Shown: positions 23,907 to 34,800 of the stretch, piece after piece
How positions within the stretch are numbered: position 1 is the first letter of the stretch
Layout of the letters: every line of letters starts with the position of its first letter
Assembly (NCBI GenBank): GCA_903863935.1
Contig: CAIPDV010000019.1
Span: 1-63,482, forward strand
Source: an uncultured Bacteroidota bacterium
GTDB taxonomy: Bacteria > Bacteroidota > Bacteroidia > JABEUT01
Length of the DNA: 63,482 nucleotides
Reading direction: 5' to 3'
Notes under the pieces: model-generated
Databases searched by the model: none
Told to the model about the DNA's origin: nothing
What the model saw: only the letters and a program-made list of their open reading frames with translations
Made by a program: the position numbers and the translations under genes

Positions 23907-25373
23907 ATGGAAACTACCGAGAAATCTGAATTTAAACAATCGCTTTCGCTCTTCGATTCTACCATGATCGTGTCAGGTTCCATGATAGGATCGGGTGTAT
24001 TTATTGTGAGTGCATTGATGTCGCGTCAATTAGGTTCAACAGGATATCTTATACTGGCATGGGTAATAAGTGCAGTAATTACGCTCATAGCAGCCCTTTG
24101 TTATGGTGAACTTGCCGGCATGATGCCAAAGGCAGGCGGACAATATGTGTATCTGAAGGAAGCTTACAACCCACTTATGGGTTTTCTTTACGGCTGGACC
24201 AGTTTCATGGTTATTCAGACCGGAACAATTGCAGCTCTTGGTGTTGCATTCGCAAAATTCACGTCGGTCTTTTTCCCAGCATTAAGTACAACCAATATTA
24301 TTATCAACTTAGGATTTTTACATATTTCCGCCGCCCAAATTTTAGCCATCGTAATCATTATTATTATCACCCTGATAAACATGCGTGGTATCGAATTGGG
24401 AAAACTTATCCAGGGAATTTTCACCTCTACCAAATTACTTGCCCTCGGAGTGTTGATCATTGCAGGAATAATTCTTTCCATGAACGGGCATTTCATTAGC
24501 GATAATTTCCACAACATGTGGAATGCTGTGCCGACAGTAACTATGGATAATACCCCTTCAAATGGTTTACCAATTAAAGGATTTGCTATTGTTATGGTAA
24601 TGGGTGTTGCAATGGTTGGCTCGTTGTTTTCCAGTGATGCATGGAATAATATCACTTTCATTTCATCGGAAGTAAAGAATCCCGGACGCAATATCCCGCT
24701 CTCACTTTTGCTTGGAACGATGATTGTTGGTATTTTATACATCCTTGCGAACCTTACCTACTTAGCAATACTTCCCATGCATGGCGCAAAAGACGGAGTT
24801 GATGTAATTCACCAGGGAATTGCATTTGCAAAAGATGACAGGGTTGGCACTGCTGCCGTATCGGTAATGTTGGGCAATGTAGCAGCATATATTATGGCTG
24901 CACTTATTATGGTATCTACCTTCGGATGTAATAATGGCATAATCCTCTCCGGAGCAAGGTTGTATTATGCAATGGCAAAAGACAATCTCTTTTTTAAGCC
25001 AGCACTAAAACTTAACAGGAAGGGAGTTCCTTCAAAATCCTTGATTTTTCAATGCGCCTGGGCTTGTCTATTATGCCTTACAGGCTCCTACAGCAGCTTG
25101 CTCGATTATATAATTATTGCCTCCCTCCTATTTTACATCTTTACCATTTACGGGATTTTTATCCTCCGCAAAAAACAACCCGATGCTGAAAGGCCCTACA
25201 AGGTTTTCGCTTATCCTGTTTTACCAATCCTTTACATCATTTTAGCGGCAGGAATCTCGGTCGATCTACTTTTCAACGACTCCAAAGACACTCTTCCCGG
25301 GTTAGCAATCATTCTTCTTGGAATACCCTTCTATTTCATTATGAAGAAAACACTTGCTGTTAAAAGTTCATAG
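23907..25373 (+). CDS. APC-family amino-acid permease
   Basis: The 488-residue protein has about 12 transmembrane helices. The APC signature lies in helix 1 (VSGSMIGSGVFIV), and a typical early segment is GELAGMMPKAGGQYVYLKEAYNPLMGFLYGW. This places it in the LAT/basic amino-acid permease-like group of the APC superfamily; the substrate cannot be told. The preferred start is ATG 23907 rather than the TTG three bases earlier. It lies six bases after the small membrane protein gene and two before mnmH, so an operon is likely. Confidence 0.9.
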   Translation: METTEKSEFKQSLSLFDSTMIVSGSMIGSGVFIVSALMSRQLGSTGYLILAWVISAVITLIAALCYGELAGMMPKAGGQYVYLKEAYNPLMGFLYGWTSFMVIQTGTIAALGVAFAKFTSVFFPALSTTNIIINLGFLHISAAQILAIVIIIIITLINMRGIELGKLIQGIFTSTKLLALGVLIIAGIILSMNGHFISDNFHNMWNAVPTVTMDNTPSNGLPIKGFAIVMVMGVAMVGSLFSSDAWNNITFISSEVKNPGRNIPLSLLLGTMIVGILYILANLTYLAILPMHGAKDGVDVIHQGIAFAKDDRVGTAAVSVMLGNVAAYIMAALIMVSTFGCNNGIILSGARLYYAMAKDNLFFKPALKLNRKGVPSKSLIFQCAWACLLCLTGSYSSLLDYIIIASLLFYIFTIYGIFILRKKQPDAERPYKVFAYPVLPILYIILAAGISVDLLFNDSKDTLPGLAIILLGIPFYFIMKKTLAVKSS

Positions 25374-25375
25374 AC

Positions 25376-26431
25376 ATGCAATCTGTTTCTGCTACTGAAT
25401 TCATTTCGCTTTCTGCTAAACATCCGGTTATAGATGTCCGCACTCCTGCTGAGTTTGAACATGGGCATATTCCAGGCGCAGTTAACATACCGCTTTTTAC
25501 GAATGAAGATAGAGTTGTAGTAGGTACCTTATATAAAGAGCATGGCAAAAAACCGGCTATGCTGAAAGGCATGGAACTTGCAGGGCCCAGGTTTGCCGAG
25601 TATATTCACAAGGCCGAACAAATATCTGCTGAAGGAACTTTATTGGTTCATTGCTGGCGCGGTGGTATGCGCAGCGCAGGTATGGCCTGGCTTTTTGAGT
25701 GGTACGGATTCAAAGTGATAACTCTGCAAAAGGGCTACAAAGCTTTCCGTACAATGGTTTTGGAAACATTTGCAAAATCCTATAACCTTTCAATGCTTTC
25801 GGGCCGGACAGGAAGCGGTAAAACTTTAATTCTGCGGGAACTCGAAAAGCAAGGAAAACCAGTATTGGACCTTGAACAAATTGCCTGTCATAAAGGTTCA
25901 GCATTTGGAACACTTGGAGAAAAGCCACAACCCACCCAGGAGATGTTTGAGAATGAATGTGCAATACGGCTTCTCCACTTGCAAAATGATGAAGCTATTT
26001 GGGTTGAAGACGAAAGCCAGAATATTGGCAAGTGTGTATTACCGAATTCTTTTTGGAATCAGATGCGTGCGGCACAGGTTCTTTTAGTTGATATTCCTGT
26101 TGAGAAAAGGGTGGAATACTTAACAACGGAGTATGGAAAATACAGCAAAGAGGATTTGATTGTATCAATTGAAAAAATACGAAAACGATTGGGGAATCAA
26201 CATGCCAAAGCAGCCATTGAAGCCATACATACAGGTGACTTGAAAAAGGCTTGCGAGATCTCGCTGGTCTATTACGATAAAAGTTACAACCATGGAGCAG
26301 CAAAGCGCAACAGTTCCACAATACACAAAATGAGTTTTGAGGAATTAACTCCGGAAAAAATTGCGAATGAAATAATCGCAACCTCCCTAAACAAAAAGTC
26401 AGGGACTAGCCCTCACTTCTTACTATTTTAA
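25376..26431 (+). CDS. mnmH: tRNA 2-selenouridine synthase MnmH (SelU)
   Basis: MnmH converts 2-thiouridine at the wobble position of certain tRNAs to 2-selenouridine through a geranylated intermediate. The 351-residue protein has an N-terminal rhodanese domain with its Cys at about 93 (VHCWRGGMRS) and a P-loop GRTGSGKT (about 143-150), the two-domain layout of the family. The selenium donor needs SelD, which is not in the window; without it only the geranyl activity would be expected. The start is two bases after the permease stop. Confidence 0.92.
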   Translation: MQSVSATEFISLSAKHPVIDVRTPAEFEHGHIPGAVNIPLFTNEDRVVVGTLYKEHGKKPAMLKGMELAGPRFAEYIHKAEQISAEGTLLVHCWRGGMRSAGMAWLFEWYGFKVITLQKGYKAFRTMVLETFAKSYNLSMLSGRTGSGKTLILRELEKQGKPVLDLEQIACHKGSAFGTLGEKPQPTQEMFENECAIRLLHLQNDEAIWVEDESQNIGKCVLPNSFWNQMRAAQVLLVDIPVEKRVEYLTTEYGKYSKEDLIVSIEKIRKRLGNQHAKAAIEAIHTGDLKKACEISLVYYDKSYNHGAAKRNSSTIHKMSFEELTPEKIANEIIATSLNKKSGTSPHFLLF

Positions 26432-26440
26432 TCCTATTTA

Positions 26441-27853
26441 TTATTCTACAACCAATCTGCCTGTAGAAATTTGTTCGCCATTAACAGACATTACTCTGTA
26501 AAGGTAAATTCCTTTTGGCTGGCTGCTCAAATTAATTTGGCCTTTGCCGGTTGTGATGAAAGAAGAAGAAACTTCTTGTCCGAGTACATTGTAAATCTTA
26601 ACCTGATTGTTTCCGTTTGGTGTTGTAAAGTTAAATACACCGTGGCTAGGGTTTGGATAAACAGCCACTGTTGTATTCTCTGTTATTTGTTGAACAGCCA
26701 AAGGTCCGCTAGGCTTGATACCATAAATTACACCAACTTGCAGTGCAAAATCAAATGGGCTTGGATTCATGGTTGTAACCAGGTAATAACCGTCATTATA
26801 ACCGCTCCATCCCCAGTTCATGTGCATTTCGTTGGTAGCACTGTAACCATCGCAAACCCATGAGTGCCCACCTTGTGAGGCATCGAAGCCTTGAAATTGC
26901 ATTGGTCTTTTATTGTTGAGTTCATTTTCTAAAAGAGCGATCCAGTTTGTTTCAGTATAGCTTCTGTACATGGCTCCATTAATGGTATTTGGGTCATATC
27001 CGAAATACTGCACATATGAATTTTCAGCTGACGGTGCACCGCCTAATACGTTTGCACCACTTCCGGTTGGACTATAATCCATACCAACACTTACACCGCA
27101 ATCATACATTAATTTAGCTACCTGGTTATTAGTTTTTCCAACACTAGAAGGCATTGCAGACCATACATAATGGGATGTATCAAATTCGGCACATAACTGG
27201 CCATAGTTTTGAGAGTATCCATAAGCAACCTGATCATAATAGCAATAAGAACCTAGCCCAACACTTGGATAGGACCAGTATCTCATAATCTGAGCCATTG
27301 CCGTTGCAACACATCCGGTTACTGAACCGCCCGGACAATAAGCATTGTACCATGGTGATTGATCCCAGTAGGTTTTAACCAGTGGAAGAACGCTATCTTT
27401 TGTTGTACTTACTGAATGTGTTGGTCTGGCAGTGCGAATGTTCGATGAATAGGAGGTCCATTCATTGGCAATATCAGTTGTAGCAATAATGTTATGTGCT
27501 CTCATAGCAACCACTTCACCTTTACGCTCCTGTAGCCAGTAATCTACGTTATTATTAGTTCCTGCAGGGTTTACAAATGGTCCTTCATCGGAATATCCGA
27601 TAATAGGATGTGCTGCATCTTCCGCAGTAACAATTACAAATCCTTTATTACTGTTCACATTAAACACATAAAATACCGGAACTCCATTGGCATCATTTTC
27701 GGTATATGATAATGAGAATGACTGAGCTGATGCATATTTAGCTGCATAGAAATTTTGTGCCACTTTCTGCGCAACACTAATTGCAACCGGGGTAGCTTTA
27801 ACCCCGCCTAATCCGAGCAAAGTAATAAAGGCGAAAATCTTAATTTTTTTCAT
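26441..27853 (-). CDS. Secreted C10 (streptopain-like) cysteine protease with T9SS tail, copy 1
   Basis: The ATG at 27853 gives a 470-residue preproprotein; the frame is open 32 codons further, but the signal peptide (MKKIKIFAFITLLGLGGVKA) starts here. It has an inhibitory prodomain of the Spi type (GFVIVTAEDAAHPIIGYSDEG), then the catalytic Cys in SVTGCVATAMAQIMRYW (about 181) and His in QGGHSWVCDGY (about 330), with a following NWGWSGYNDGYY. It ends in a type A T9SS sorting domain (YPNPSHGVFNF, KGIYLYRV). Copy 2 lies just upstream on the same strand, so the pair arose by tandem duplication. Confidence 0.93.
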   Translation of the reverse strand: MKKIKIFAFITLLGLGGVKATPVAISVAQKVAQNFYAAKYASAQSFSLSYTENDANGVPVFYVFNVNSNKGFVIVTAEDAAHPIIGYSDEGPFVNPAGTNNNVDYWLQERKGEVVAMRAHNIIATTDIANEWTSYSSNIRTARPTHSVSTTKDSVLPLVKTYWDQSPWYNAYCPGGSVTGCVATAMAQIMRYWSYPSVGLGSYCYYDQVAYGYSQNYGQLCAEFDTSHYVWSAMPSSVGKTNNQVAKLMYDCGVSVGMDYSPTGSGANVLGGAPSAENSYVQYFGYDPNTINGAMYRSYTETNWIALLENELNNKRPMQFQGFDASQGGHSWVCDGYSATNEMHMNWGWSGYNDGYYLVTTMNPSPFDFALQVGVIYGIKPSGPLAVQQITENTTVAVYPNPSHGVFNFTTPNGNNQVKIYNVLGQEVSSSFITTGKGQINLSSQPKGIYLYRVMSVNGEQISTGRLVVE

Positions 27854-27983
27854 GATTTTTATAAAGTTGTTCTTAAGCGTTATAATCGGGGATTTGCAAG
27901 TATAGTAAATTTCCTGACTAATTATTACGGAAAGGGTCATTATTGACATTAATGTGAAAATTTAACATTGGCAGTAAATAAAA

Positions 27984-28007
27984 AAGTGAGGGATTTCACC
28001 CTCACTT
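27984..28007 (-). terminator. Terminator between the two C10 protease genes
   Basis: AAGTGAGGG (27984-27992) pairs with CCCTCACTT (27999-28007) over a 6-base loop, with T-rich flanks in both directions. It should end the upstream gene (28035-29441), so each protease has its own transcript. Confidence 0.85.
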
Positions 28008-28034
28008 CTTTTTTTGTCTATTAACTATGAATAC

Positions 28035-29441
28035 TTAATCAATAACCAATCTTCCGGTAGAAACAGAAGTGCCTTTTTCATTAAGCACTCTGTATAAATA
28101 AACACCTTTAGCTTGATTTCCAAGGTTAACCTTGTTAATGTCTGAAGTTACTTTGTAAGTACTAACTTCCTGGCCTATCATGTTATATACTTTAATTTGA
28201 GCGTTAACCATGTTAGCAGGTAATTCAAATGTAAATTCACCGTGACTTGGATTAGGGTAAACATTAACTGAAATATTATCAGATACTTGTTGAATAGCGG
28301 TTGGATTTGGTTCAATTCCGATAATTGCACCCAGATCTCCATTAAAGTTATATCCTGAACCTGCCGGAGCCAAAGCTGTAGAAGAGTAATATCCGTTGTC
28401 ATAACCACTCCATCCCCAGTTCATGTGAATTCCGCTGCCATTATAACCATCAGCAACCCATGAGTGTCCTTCATTTAATGACATATCAGTTCCCTGATAT
28501 TGAACAGGACGGCCATGGTTGAATTCATTTTCCAATAAAGAAACCCAGGCACTGGAAGTATAACTTGCTTGCATTGCACCAAATATAGTGTAAGAGTAGA
28601 AGTTAAAATATTGCGTGTATGAATTTAACGCTGAAGGAGATGGGCCGATAACTACTGCTCCGCTGCCTGTAGGGCTATAGTCCATATTTACACTAACACC
28701 GCAATCATACATCAATTTAGCAACTTGCTTGTTGGCAGATGTTACATTGTTTGGCATAGATGGCCATACATAATGAGATGTATCGAAAGTAGCACACAAT
28801 TGGCCATAATTTTTCTGGTAACCATAAGCCACTTCATCATAGTAGCAGGTTTTAGCACCTAAGCCAACCCATGGATAGTTCCAGTATTTCATGATCTGAG
28901 CCATTGCTGTTGCAACGCATCCTGTAAGGGAATTGGAAGGACACATTCCATTGTAAGGTGATGGTTGATCCCAGGTGGTGCTACAAAGTGCATTTACACT
29001 TGATGTGCTGTGAGTAGGCCTTTCTGTATTATTGATATATGCTGTCCATTCATTGGTAACTTCTACAGTTGCCTTAATGTTATTGGCACGCATTGCTGCA
29101 ATTTCATTTTTACGGTTACCCATCCAGAAGAACATATTATTGTGATCAGTTGGGATAACATAATGCCCGGTATTTGAACTACCGATGATAGGGAAACCGG
29201 CATCTTCTGCTGAAACAATTACAAATCCGCCTTCATTGGCAATATTAAATACATAATATAACGGCTGTCCGTCTGTTGAAAGTTCAGTGTAAGCAAGGGT
29301 TAAATTTGAGGCAGCTGTATTGTAAGTTTGGGTGAAAAAATTACCGGCTACTTTTTGAGCTGTACCCATTGGAACAGGATTAGCATTTACTGCCATTGCG
29401 CCCAATAATAATGCAGAAACGAGATACTTAATTTTTCTCAT
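28035..29441 (-). CDS. Secreted C10 (streptopain-like) cysteine protease with T9SS tail, copy 2
   Basis: A 468-residue paralogue of the downstream protease with the same order: signal peptide (MRKIKYLVSALLLGAMAVNA), prodomain (GGFVIVSAEDAGFPIIG), catalytic Cys about 175 (SLTGCVATAMAQIMKYW), His about 326 (NEGHSWVADGY) and T9SS sorting tail (YPNPSHGEFTF, KGVYLYRV). The catalytic cores are very alike, while prodomains and loops differ, which suggests different substrates or activation. A TACATTTG -7 box lies at 29484-29491. The 267 bases upstream hold no gene. Confidence 0.93.
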   Translation of the reverse strand: MRKIKYLVSALLLGAMAVNANPVPMGTAQKVAGNFFTQTYNTAASNLTLAYTELSTDGQPLYYVFNIANEGGFVIVSAEDAGFPIIGSSNTGHYVIPTDHNNMFFWMGNRKNEIAAMRANNIKATVEVTNEWTAYINNTERPTHSTSSVNALCSTTWDQPSPYNGMCPSNSLTGCVATAMAQIMKYWNYPWVGLGAKTCYYDEVAYGYQKNYGQLCATFDTSHYVWPSMPNNVTSANKQVAKLMYDCGVSVNMDYSPTGSGAVVIGPSPSALNSYTQYFNFYSYTIFGAMQASYTSSAWVSLLENEFNHGRPVQYQGTDMSLNEGHSWVADGYNGSGIHMNWGWSGYDNGYYSSTALAPAGSGYNFNGDLGAIIGIEPNPTAIQQVSDNISVNVYPNPSHGEFTFELPANMVNAQIKVYNMIGQEVSTYKVTSDINKVNLGNQAKGVYLYRVLNEKGTSVSTGRLVID

Positions 29442-29708
29442 GTTGTTATTTAAGGTTTAATAATTTAGAGTTAGCTGTGTTTGCAAATGTATTAAAATAG
29501 CATTACTTTAAAAAGGAATTGTCTCATTTTTTCAGCTTATACCAAAAACCCTTGTCTTTTAGTACAATTAATTTGCATGTTTTATGCAATTAATCATGTT
29601 TTCCGGAAGCCGAAATTTCAATATCATCCCTATATTTATATAAATATACGAAGCTGGCTCTTGTATGGATTTAATTATGAAATTGGAGAAAAATTACTTC
29701 CAATCTCA

Positions 29709-31142
29709 TTACATATCAGCTAGAAAGTGCAGGAAAAATCCGTGCTGGTTTAGCTGGTTGAATGAATATTCAAACCTCAGAACTACATCATAATAAGCTA
29801 CAAAATCGAGCCCTATGCCATTGCCCCAAAGCGGGCCGTTCGCCAAGGTATTGAATTGCACATGCGGGTCTGCTGCTCCTACATATCCCCAATCGGAAAA
29901 CAGCGTTAGATAGAACGCGTAATATGCCTTATCAAATTGTCTTACACCGAATAATGGCAATTGCTGAAAGGGCACATTCAATATCCGGAATTTGATCTCA
30001 TTTTTAACTAATGTATAGTTATTTCCATCTATAACATAGGCTTCGTATCCTCTTACAAAAGCATTGCCATAACCCAGACCGCGCTGCAGGTAGTACGATT
30101 GGTCTCCTGCCACCGAAACCTTTCCATCAGCTTCAACAGCATAATAAAACTGATCACTCAACTTCCAGTACTTATGTATGGATGATTGCACGTATAGTAT
30201 ATTAAATGCCTGCTGTTTTGGCAGGGCCATACCTAGCCCGTAATCATTAATACTTCCGTCAAAATAATATCCCTCCAGGGGATAATAAGCATGGTCACGC
30301 ATATCCCGCCTGAAATAATATTTCCCACCAAAAAATGCGGTGTGTGTAAGATTGTGAGGTAAATAATCGGAGGCTAATTTTAATATCGTGTCATTAATAT
30401 AACATGCGGAAAAGTTCAATTCAAGGTAATGAGTATTATATAATCCCTGCCGGAAAGTAAAATCAAGCGCGGAGTTATATTGTTGTTGCAGAACGCTATT
30501 CGGGGTTTTCAAAAAAGTGAGAATGTTATGTACCGAAGTGTAAGCTATCTCTTTGTTTTGCGAAGAAGAGAAACTAACCTGCATTCCCAGATCCTGATTC
30601 TTGGTCAAATAGGGAATATCATACGAAACACCCCACTGCTGTGTGTACCCAAGTTGCAACTTAACCCGCAATACTTCCTTTCTTCCTCTTGAATTATTAT
30701 CGGAAATTAAAAATCCGTAATCCACCTTATCAAGGCTGCGGTGGTCCTGATCCCACCACACATTAAAGTTTCTTTCTTCCAGTTGAAAAATAGGAGCCGG
30801 AATAATATACCATCGTTCAACAACTCTTATTAGCACATCAACCTGTCCGTTCGAACTTGGAAGGGTATCGAAATTTGCAAAATTGAAAAGCGAGGTATTC
30901 AGAATATTATTTTTAGAACGCATGGTGGTTTGTTCCCATTGCGAAGCGGGTATTGTATCGCCCTTCTTAAAAGTCAATTCACGCAGGATAATAGACGTTT
31001 TAGTACGGAAATTCCCTACAACCCGAATACCGGAAATGATGATCTTTTTCCTTGTATTTGAATCTTTTTGCTGGGCGAAAAGAGAGGTCCATGAAATTAC
31101 CGCCGAAAATAAAACAAGAAAAATACGGCAGCAAAAATTCAT
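29709..31142 (-). CDS. Omp85-family outer-membrane protein with a single POTRA-like domain
   Basis: The 477-residue protein has a signal peptide (MNFCCRIFLVLFSAVISWTSLFAQ) and one POTRA-like domain (IIISGIRVVGNFRTKTSIILREL, then VDVLIRVVERWYIIP). A beta barrel of about 350 residues follows, with the conserved-type FVRGYEAYVIDGNNY loop. The last strand ends in an aromatic residue pattern (FFLHFLADM). It is shorter than BamA and TamL, so it is more like accessory Omp85 or patatin-associated barrels. It starts eight bases after the CBS-domain gene, so the two are probably cotranscribed. Confidence 0.78.
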   Translation of the reverse strand: MNFCCRIFLVLFSAVISWTSLFAQQKDSNTRKKIIISGIRVVGNFRTKTSIILRELTFKKGDTIPASQWEQTTMRSKNNILNTSLFNFANFDTLPSSNGQVDVLIRVVERWYIIPAPIFQLEERNFNVWWDQDHRSLDKVDYGFLISDNNSRGRKEVLRVKLQLGYTQQWGVSYDIPYLTKNQDLGMQVSFSSSQNKEIAYTSVHNILTFLKTPNSVLQQQYNSALDFTFRQGLYNTHYLELNFSACYINDTILKLASDYLPHNLTHTAFFGGKYYFRRDMRDHAYYPLEGYYFDGSINDYGLGMALPKQQAFNILYVQSSIHKYWKLSDQFYYAVEADGKVSVAGDQSYYLQRGLGYGNAFVRGYEAYVIDGNNYTLVKNEIKFRILNVPFQQLPLFGVRQFDKAYYAFYLTLFSDWGYVGAADPHVQFNTLANGPLWGNGIGLDFVAYYDVVLRFEYSFNQLNQHGFFLHFLADM

Positions 31143-31150
31143 TGCTATTT

Positions 31151-31813
31151 TCAGATATTTAAATAGTGCATAAACGAATCGTAACGATCCTTGAGTCCGC
31201 TCTTCAGCTCGCTCTGGGTAAAGGATTCTTTTATCGTATACCCGTACCGCTCCAGTGTTTGCAATACAGCGGAAGCATCCTGGTGATTAATTTTGATTGT
31301 AACATCCAGCTCGGTAGAATCGTGATGGGGAGTAAGAAAAAGGCTCAGTACTTTTGCGCCGTTGCTTTCGGCAATCTGTGCTATTTGCGAAAGTGAATAG
31401 TCCGTCTGATGCAACGCAAGAACTATCAAACTGCCCGGATCTTTTGCATCGGTCATTTCAGCAAAATAGTTCAATAGTTTTTGCTGTGTAATTACACCCA
31501 TGTACCGTTCACGTTCATCCAAAACAGGTATCAAAGTTATCTTTAACAGATCATATAATTTTAATGCCTCATAGGCATGCTGGTATTCAAAAACAAAAGG
31601 TTTTCCAAGGTTCTTGCGTATTTTACCAATATGTTCTTCCGGCGATAGCAGGTCAATTATTTCAAGATCGGATATAATGCCTGCATAACTGGTTTTATCT
31701 ATTACCGGCATGTGCGATACCTTGAATTCATCCATCCATTCGAGTGCTTTCTTAGCGTCATCATTAACGGTGAGCGGAGGAACATCTATACTTATAAGGT
31801 CTCTGGTTAGCAT
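31151..31813 (-). CDS. CBS-pair protein with C-terminal ACT-like domain
   Basis: The 220-residue soluble protein has two CBS motifs (MDEFKVSHMPVIDKTSYAGIISDLEI and LLKITLIPVLDERERYMGVITQ). These are followed by an ACT-like part (GSLIVLALHQTDYSLSQIAQIAESNGAKVLS, VTIKINHQDASAVLQTLERYGY). CBS-ACT proteins such as AcuB-like regulators bind adenine nucleotides or other small ligands; the target is unknown. The link to the outer-membrane protein downstream is only by position. Confidence 0.85.
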   Translation of the reverse strand: MLTRDLISIDVPPLTVNDDAKKALEWMDEFKVSHMPVIDKTSYAGIISDLEIIDLLSPEEHIGKIRKNLGKPFVFEYQHAYEALKLYDLLKITLIPVLDERERYMGVITQQKLLNYFAEMTDAKDPGSLIVLALHQTDYSLSQIAQIAESNGAKVLSLFLTPHHDSTELDVTIKINHQDASAVLQTLERYGYTIKESFTQSELKSGLKDRYDSFMHYLNI

Positions 31814-31866
31814 TTACTTTTAGTTTGAAAAGTTCAAATCTACTCTTTTTTGTATACAATTCCCAT

Positions 31867-34800
31867 TTAGAAGAAAGCCCGTACAGAAGCATTTCCTGTA
31901 TTCACCACAGGAGAGCCCTGAGAAGCCCGTCCCGTATAGGAAAGATTTAACTGTATATTGCCCGAAAGATTACACAGATAACTTATACCCCAGGTGTAAT
32001 TATTCCCTACCATAAGCCCTTGCAAAATTTCGAGCCCCAGCGGAGATGCAGGATCGCCGGTGAATCCTATTCTTATAAAATTGACATTGGCTGTTAAACT
32101 TCCTTTTGTAAGCACATTGTATTTTAACTCAAGTCCGCTGTTCTGTTGAATGGATGAAGCACCTCCGTCTGCTACAGCATTCTTTTTGTCGGAATACAAG
32201 AATGACAATGTTGTACGGAAACTGGAACTGGGTTGAAAGTTCAGTTTGGGTTGCAACTGGTAATAATTCACATCAAAATTATCATTCGAAAAATATGTTG
32301 AGTTGCTTATATCTGCACCCACCTTACCTTCTCCTTCCATAATCCATTTAGTTGTAATACCTACCCGTGCATGCAGGTCCTGGTAGGTTGCAATGCGTGA
32401 TTGTGCACCGTCTTCTACAAGTACTGTCTTATTGCGGGTATCGCTGTATGTATAATCCATTCCAAAGTGCGGATTGAGCTGGTTAAAATAAACTGTGTTG
32501 CGCAGCGATGAATTCAATCCAACTACATTCGTATCTCCTGTTTGATTAATGAACGGATTATAGGCATTCCAGGGATTGGTGGATGTTGTTTTACGGTCGG
32601 CATGCAATGCCAGTTGTTCTGAGAATAGAGAAATTATTTTCCTCACCCCTTTCTTGGAAGACCAGACGGCACTCGGCCTTAAGGTAAAGGTTTCCGTAAA
32701 ACTGCTCGTATACGTTTTCATATAATCGGTGGTTGGCAAATACACGCGTATATAATTTGCCTGATCCGGGAAAGGTGCCAGATAAAATTCATTCAGTTGT
32801 TTTATTCCATCATTGTTGTAGTCGGTCCATGCATAAACCCCGGTGCCCTGGGCAACCTGTATATACGTATACTGTTCCCTGGGCTGCAACCCGCTTCCGG
32901 CCTGATAATAGGTACCTGTGTATAACAAGCCTTTCAAAATTGTGGCATCATACTCCGCTTGTCCTACAAGAGCATTCACGGGAGTTTGCCCACCGGCAAT
33001 GGCAGAATCTTTTGTGAGAATTTCCATAACATGGTATGTGACGTTTGCTTTAAACCGGCTTTTCGGATTCTTTAAAAATGCCGCATCCACCGAAACATTT
33101 TTGGTGAAAAGTGATTTTACAAGATCATTATGCAAAATATCGGCTCCATAATCGGTGCGCTCGGAATAGTTGATTCCGTATGTTCTTCTGGCAGTATCAG
33201 GGGTTTTTATAAAGACATTCCATTGGTAGAACTGGTAATTACTTGCTTGTTCAAATAGCGTTGACGAGCTGCCAACAATACTATCGGTATGCCTCGATCT
33301 GAAAATATCTTTTTCGGTAGATTCACCCACACCAATGATCCAGAAGAAAAGCGGATGCGATAAAGTTGCCAGCTCTTTATAATAATTACTTGTGAGTTCC
33401 GGTGATTTGGTTTGAAGTAAAGAACCAATAATATTTGCTAAAAATCCTTTTTCATTTAATTTTAATGTCGCAATTTGTTTAGTTGCAAAATAATCGGCTG
33501 ATTCCATAAACGACTGGAAATCGTATCCTATCTGATCCTTCCTGTTTCCTACTAATAAATTGGCATCAATGATCTGCTGGTTATCATGAATACTATCACT
33601 CGTGCGGTTCCAGGTCCTATCAAAATCAATCGAACGATATCTTTCAATGGGTGAAAAATTCTTTTGTACTCCTTCATAACTTATGTTTGATTGCAGTCTC
33701 CATACATTGCCTTTGTTCTCTTTCGAACTGTCTTTAAAGTAGGCTACGTTATGCAGTAAAAATTTTCCTGCATAACCCGCATCCGGTCCTTTTCCAAAAC
33801 TCGAAAATTCATTCACATCATTGTTTGTAAGTGCACCCTCCGCAATAAGGGTAGTGTGTTTTGCAAGCTGGTAATCTCCACCGAAGGTGAGCATTTGCTT
33901 TTTCTTGGGTGTGATAAGCAAAACATCGGGAATAAAATTTCCCTGACGGATTCCGTCAACCGGTGGTTTCCATTGGAAAACCCTGCCGTTGGCGGCAGAT
34001 TGAATTTGTATGTAATCGCCCTGGCCTTGGGGAACCTGCGAGAAACTTACATTATAAAGTATTTGGGTGGAGTCGGCGCAATACACAAATACTGTGTCGT
34101 GCAGGAATACCGTATCTACCACTCTCCGGTAGAGCACCAATGTGCTATTAAAAGGCGTTTGAACTGCACCGGGTGTAATTGCATTCTGAATATTATTCCC
34201 GATTGTACCAAGAAATTGTTCCTGTTCCGCTGTAAGGTTTTGCGCGAGTGGCTGGTGCTTGGCATCCTGTTCTGAATAGAGGTTGAACCGCAGATCGAGT
34301 TTGTCCTGATGATATTCAGTTGCAGCATGAATAAGCGAACGCACGTAACTCAGGTCGCTGTACTGAAAATCAACAATGATGTGGGAAGTGGCTGTAATTA
34401 AGTGTTTCGGAGTAAAAGTAAGTTGCGCTGAATTGTAATCAATCGTGTAATCACTGTTTTGCCCGCGCTGCAATAATTGTCCATCGAGGTATACTTTTTC
34501 AGTGCCCGATAACACCACAATAAAGTTTTCATTGTCGGTACCTGTAAGCCTGTATGGGCCCATGTTGCCATCAATAGGAGTTAGATTATTCTCCGCAAAT
34601 TTTCCTTTCGAAATGGCTCCGGCAACAGTCACTTTCATCATGCCAGCTTTGTTAGTGTCTTTGTTGTATTTCGTAATAAACCGGGTTGAAAAAATTCCTC
34701 CTTGCGCCTTTTTATTGAACTTCATAAAGTAGTCGTTAGGGCTCGCCAATTCAAAATCTCCGGCAATTAAAGTATTATGCTGATCGTAAATTTTCACAAA

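Noticed and set aside
24215-24742. 175-codon minus-strand frame
   Set aside because: Antisense of the APC permease gene; the plus-strand product is a clear transporter.
25376-26431. Selenium-use locus
   Set aside because: Only mnmH is present; no selD or selenoprotein genes are visible in the window, so selenium use cannot be claimed.
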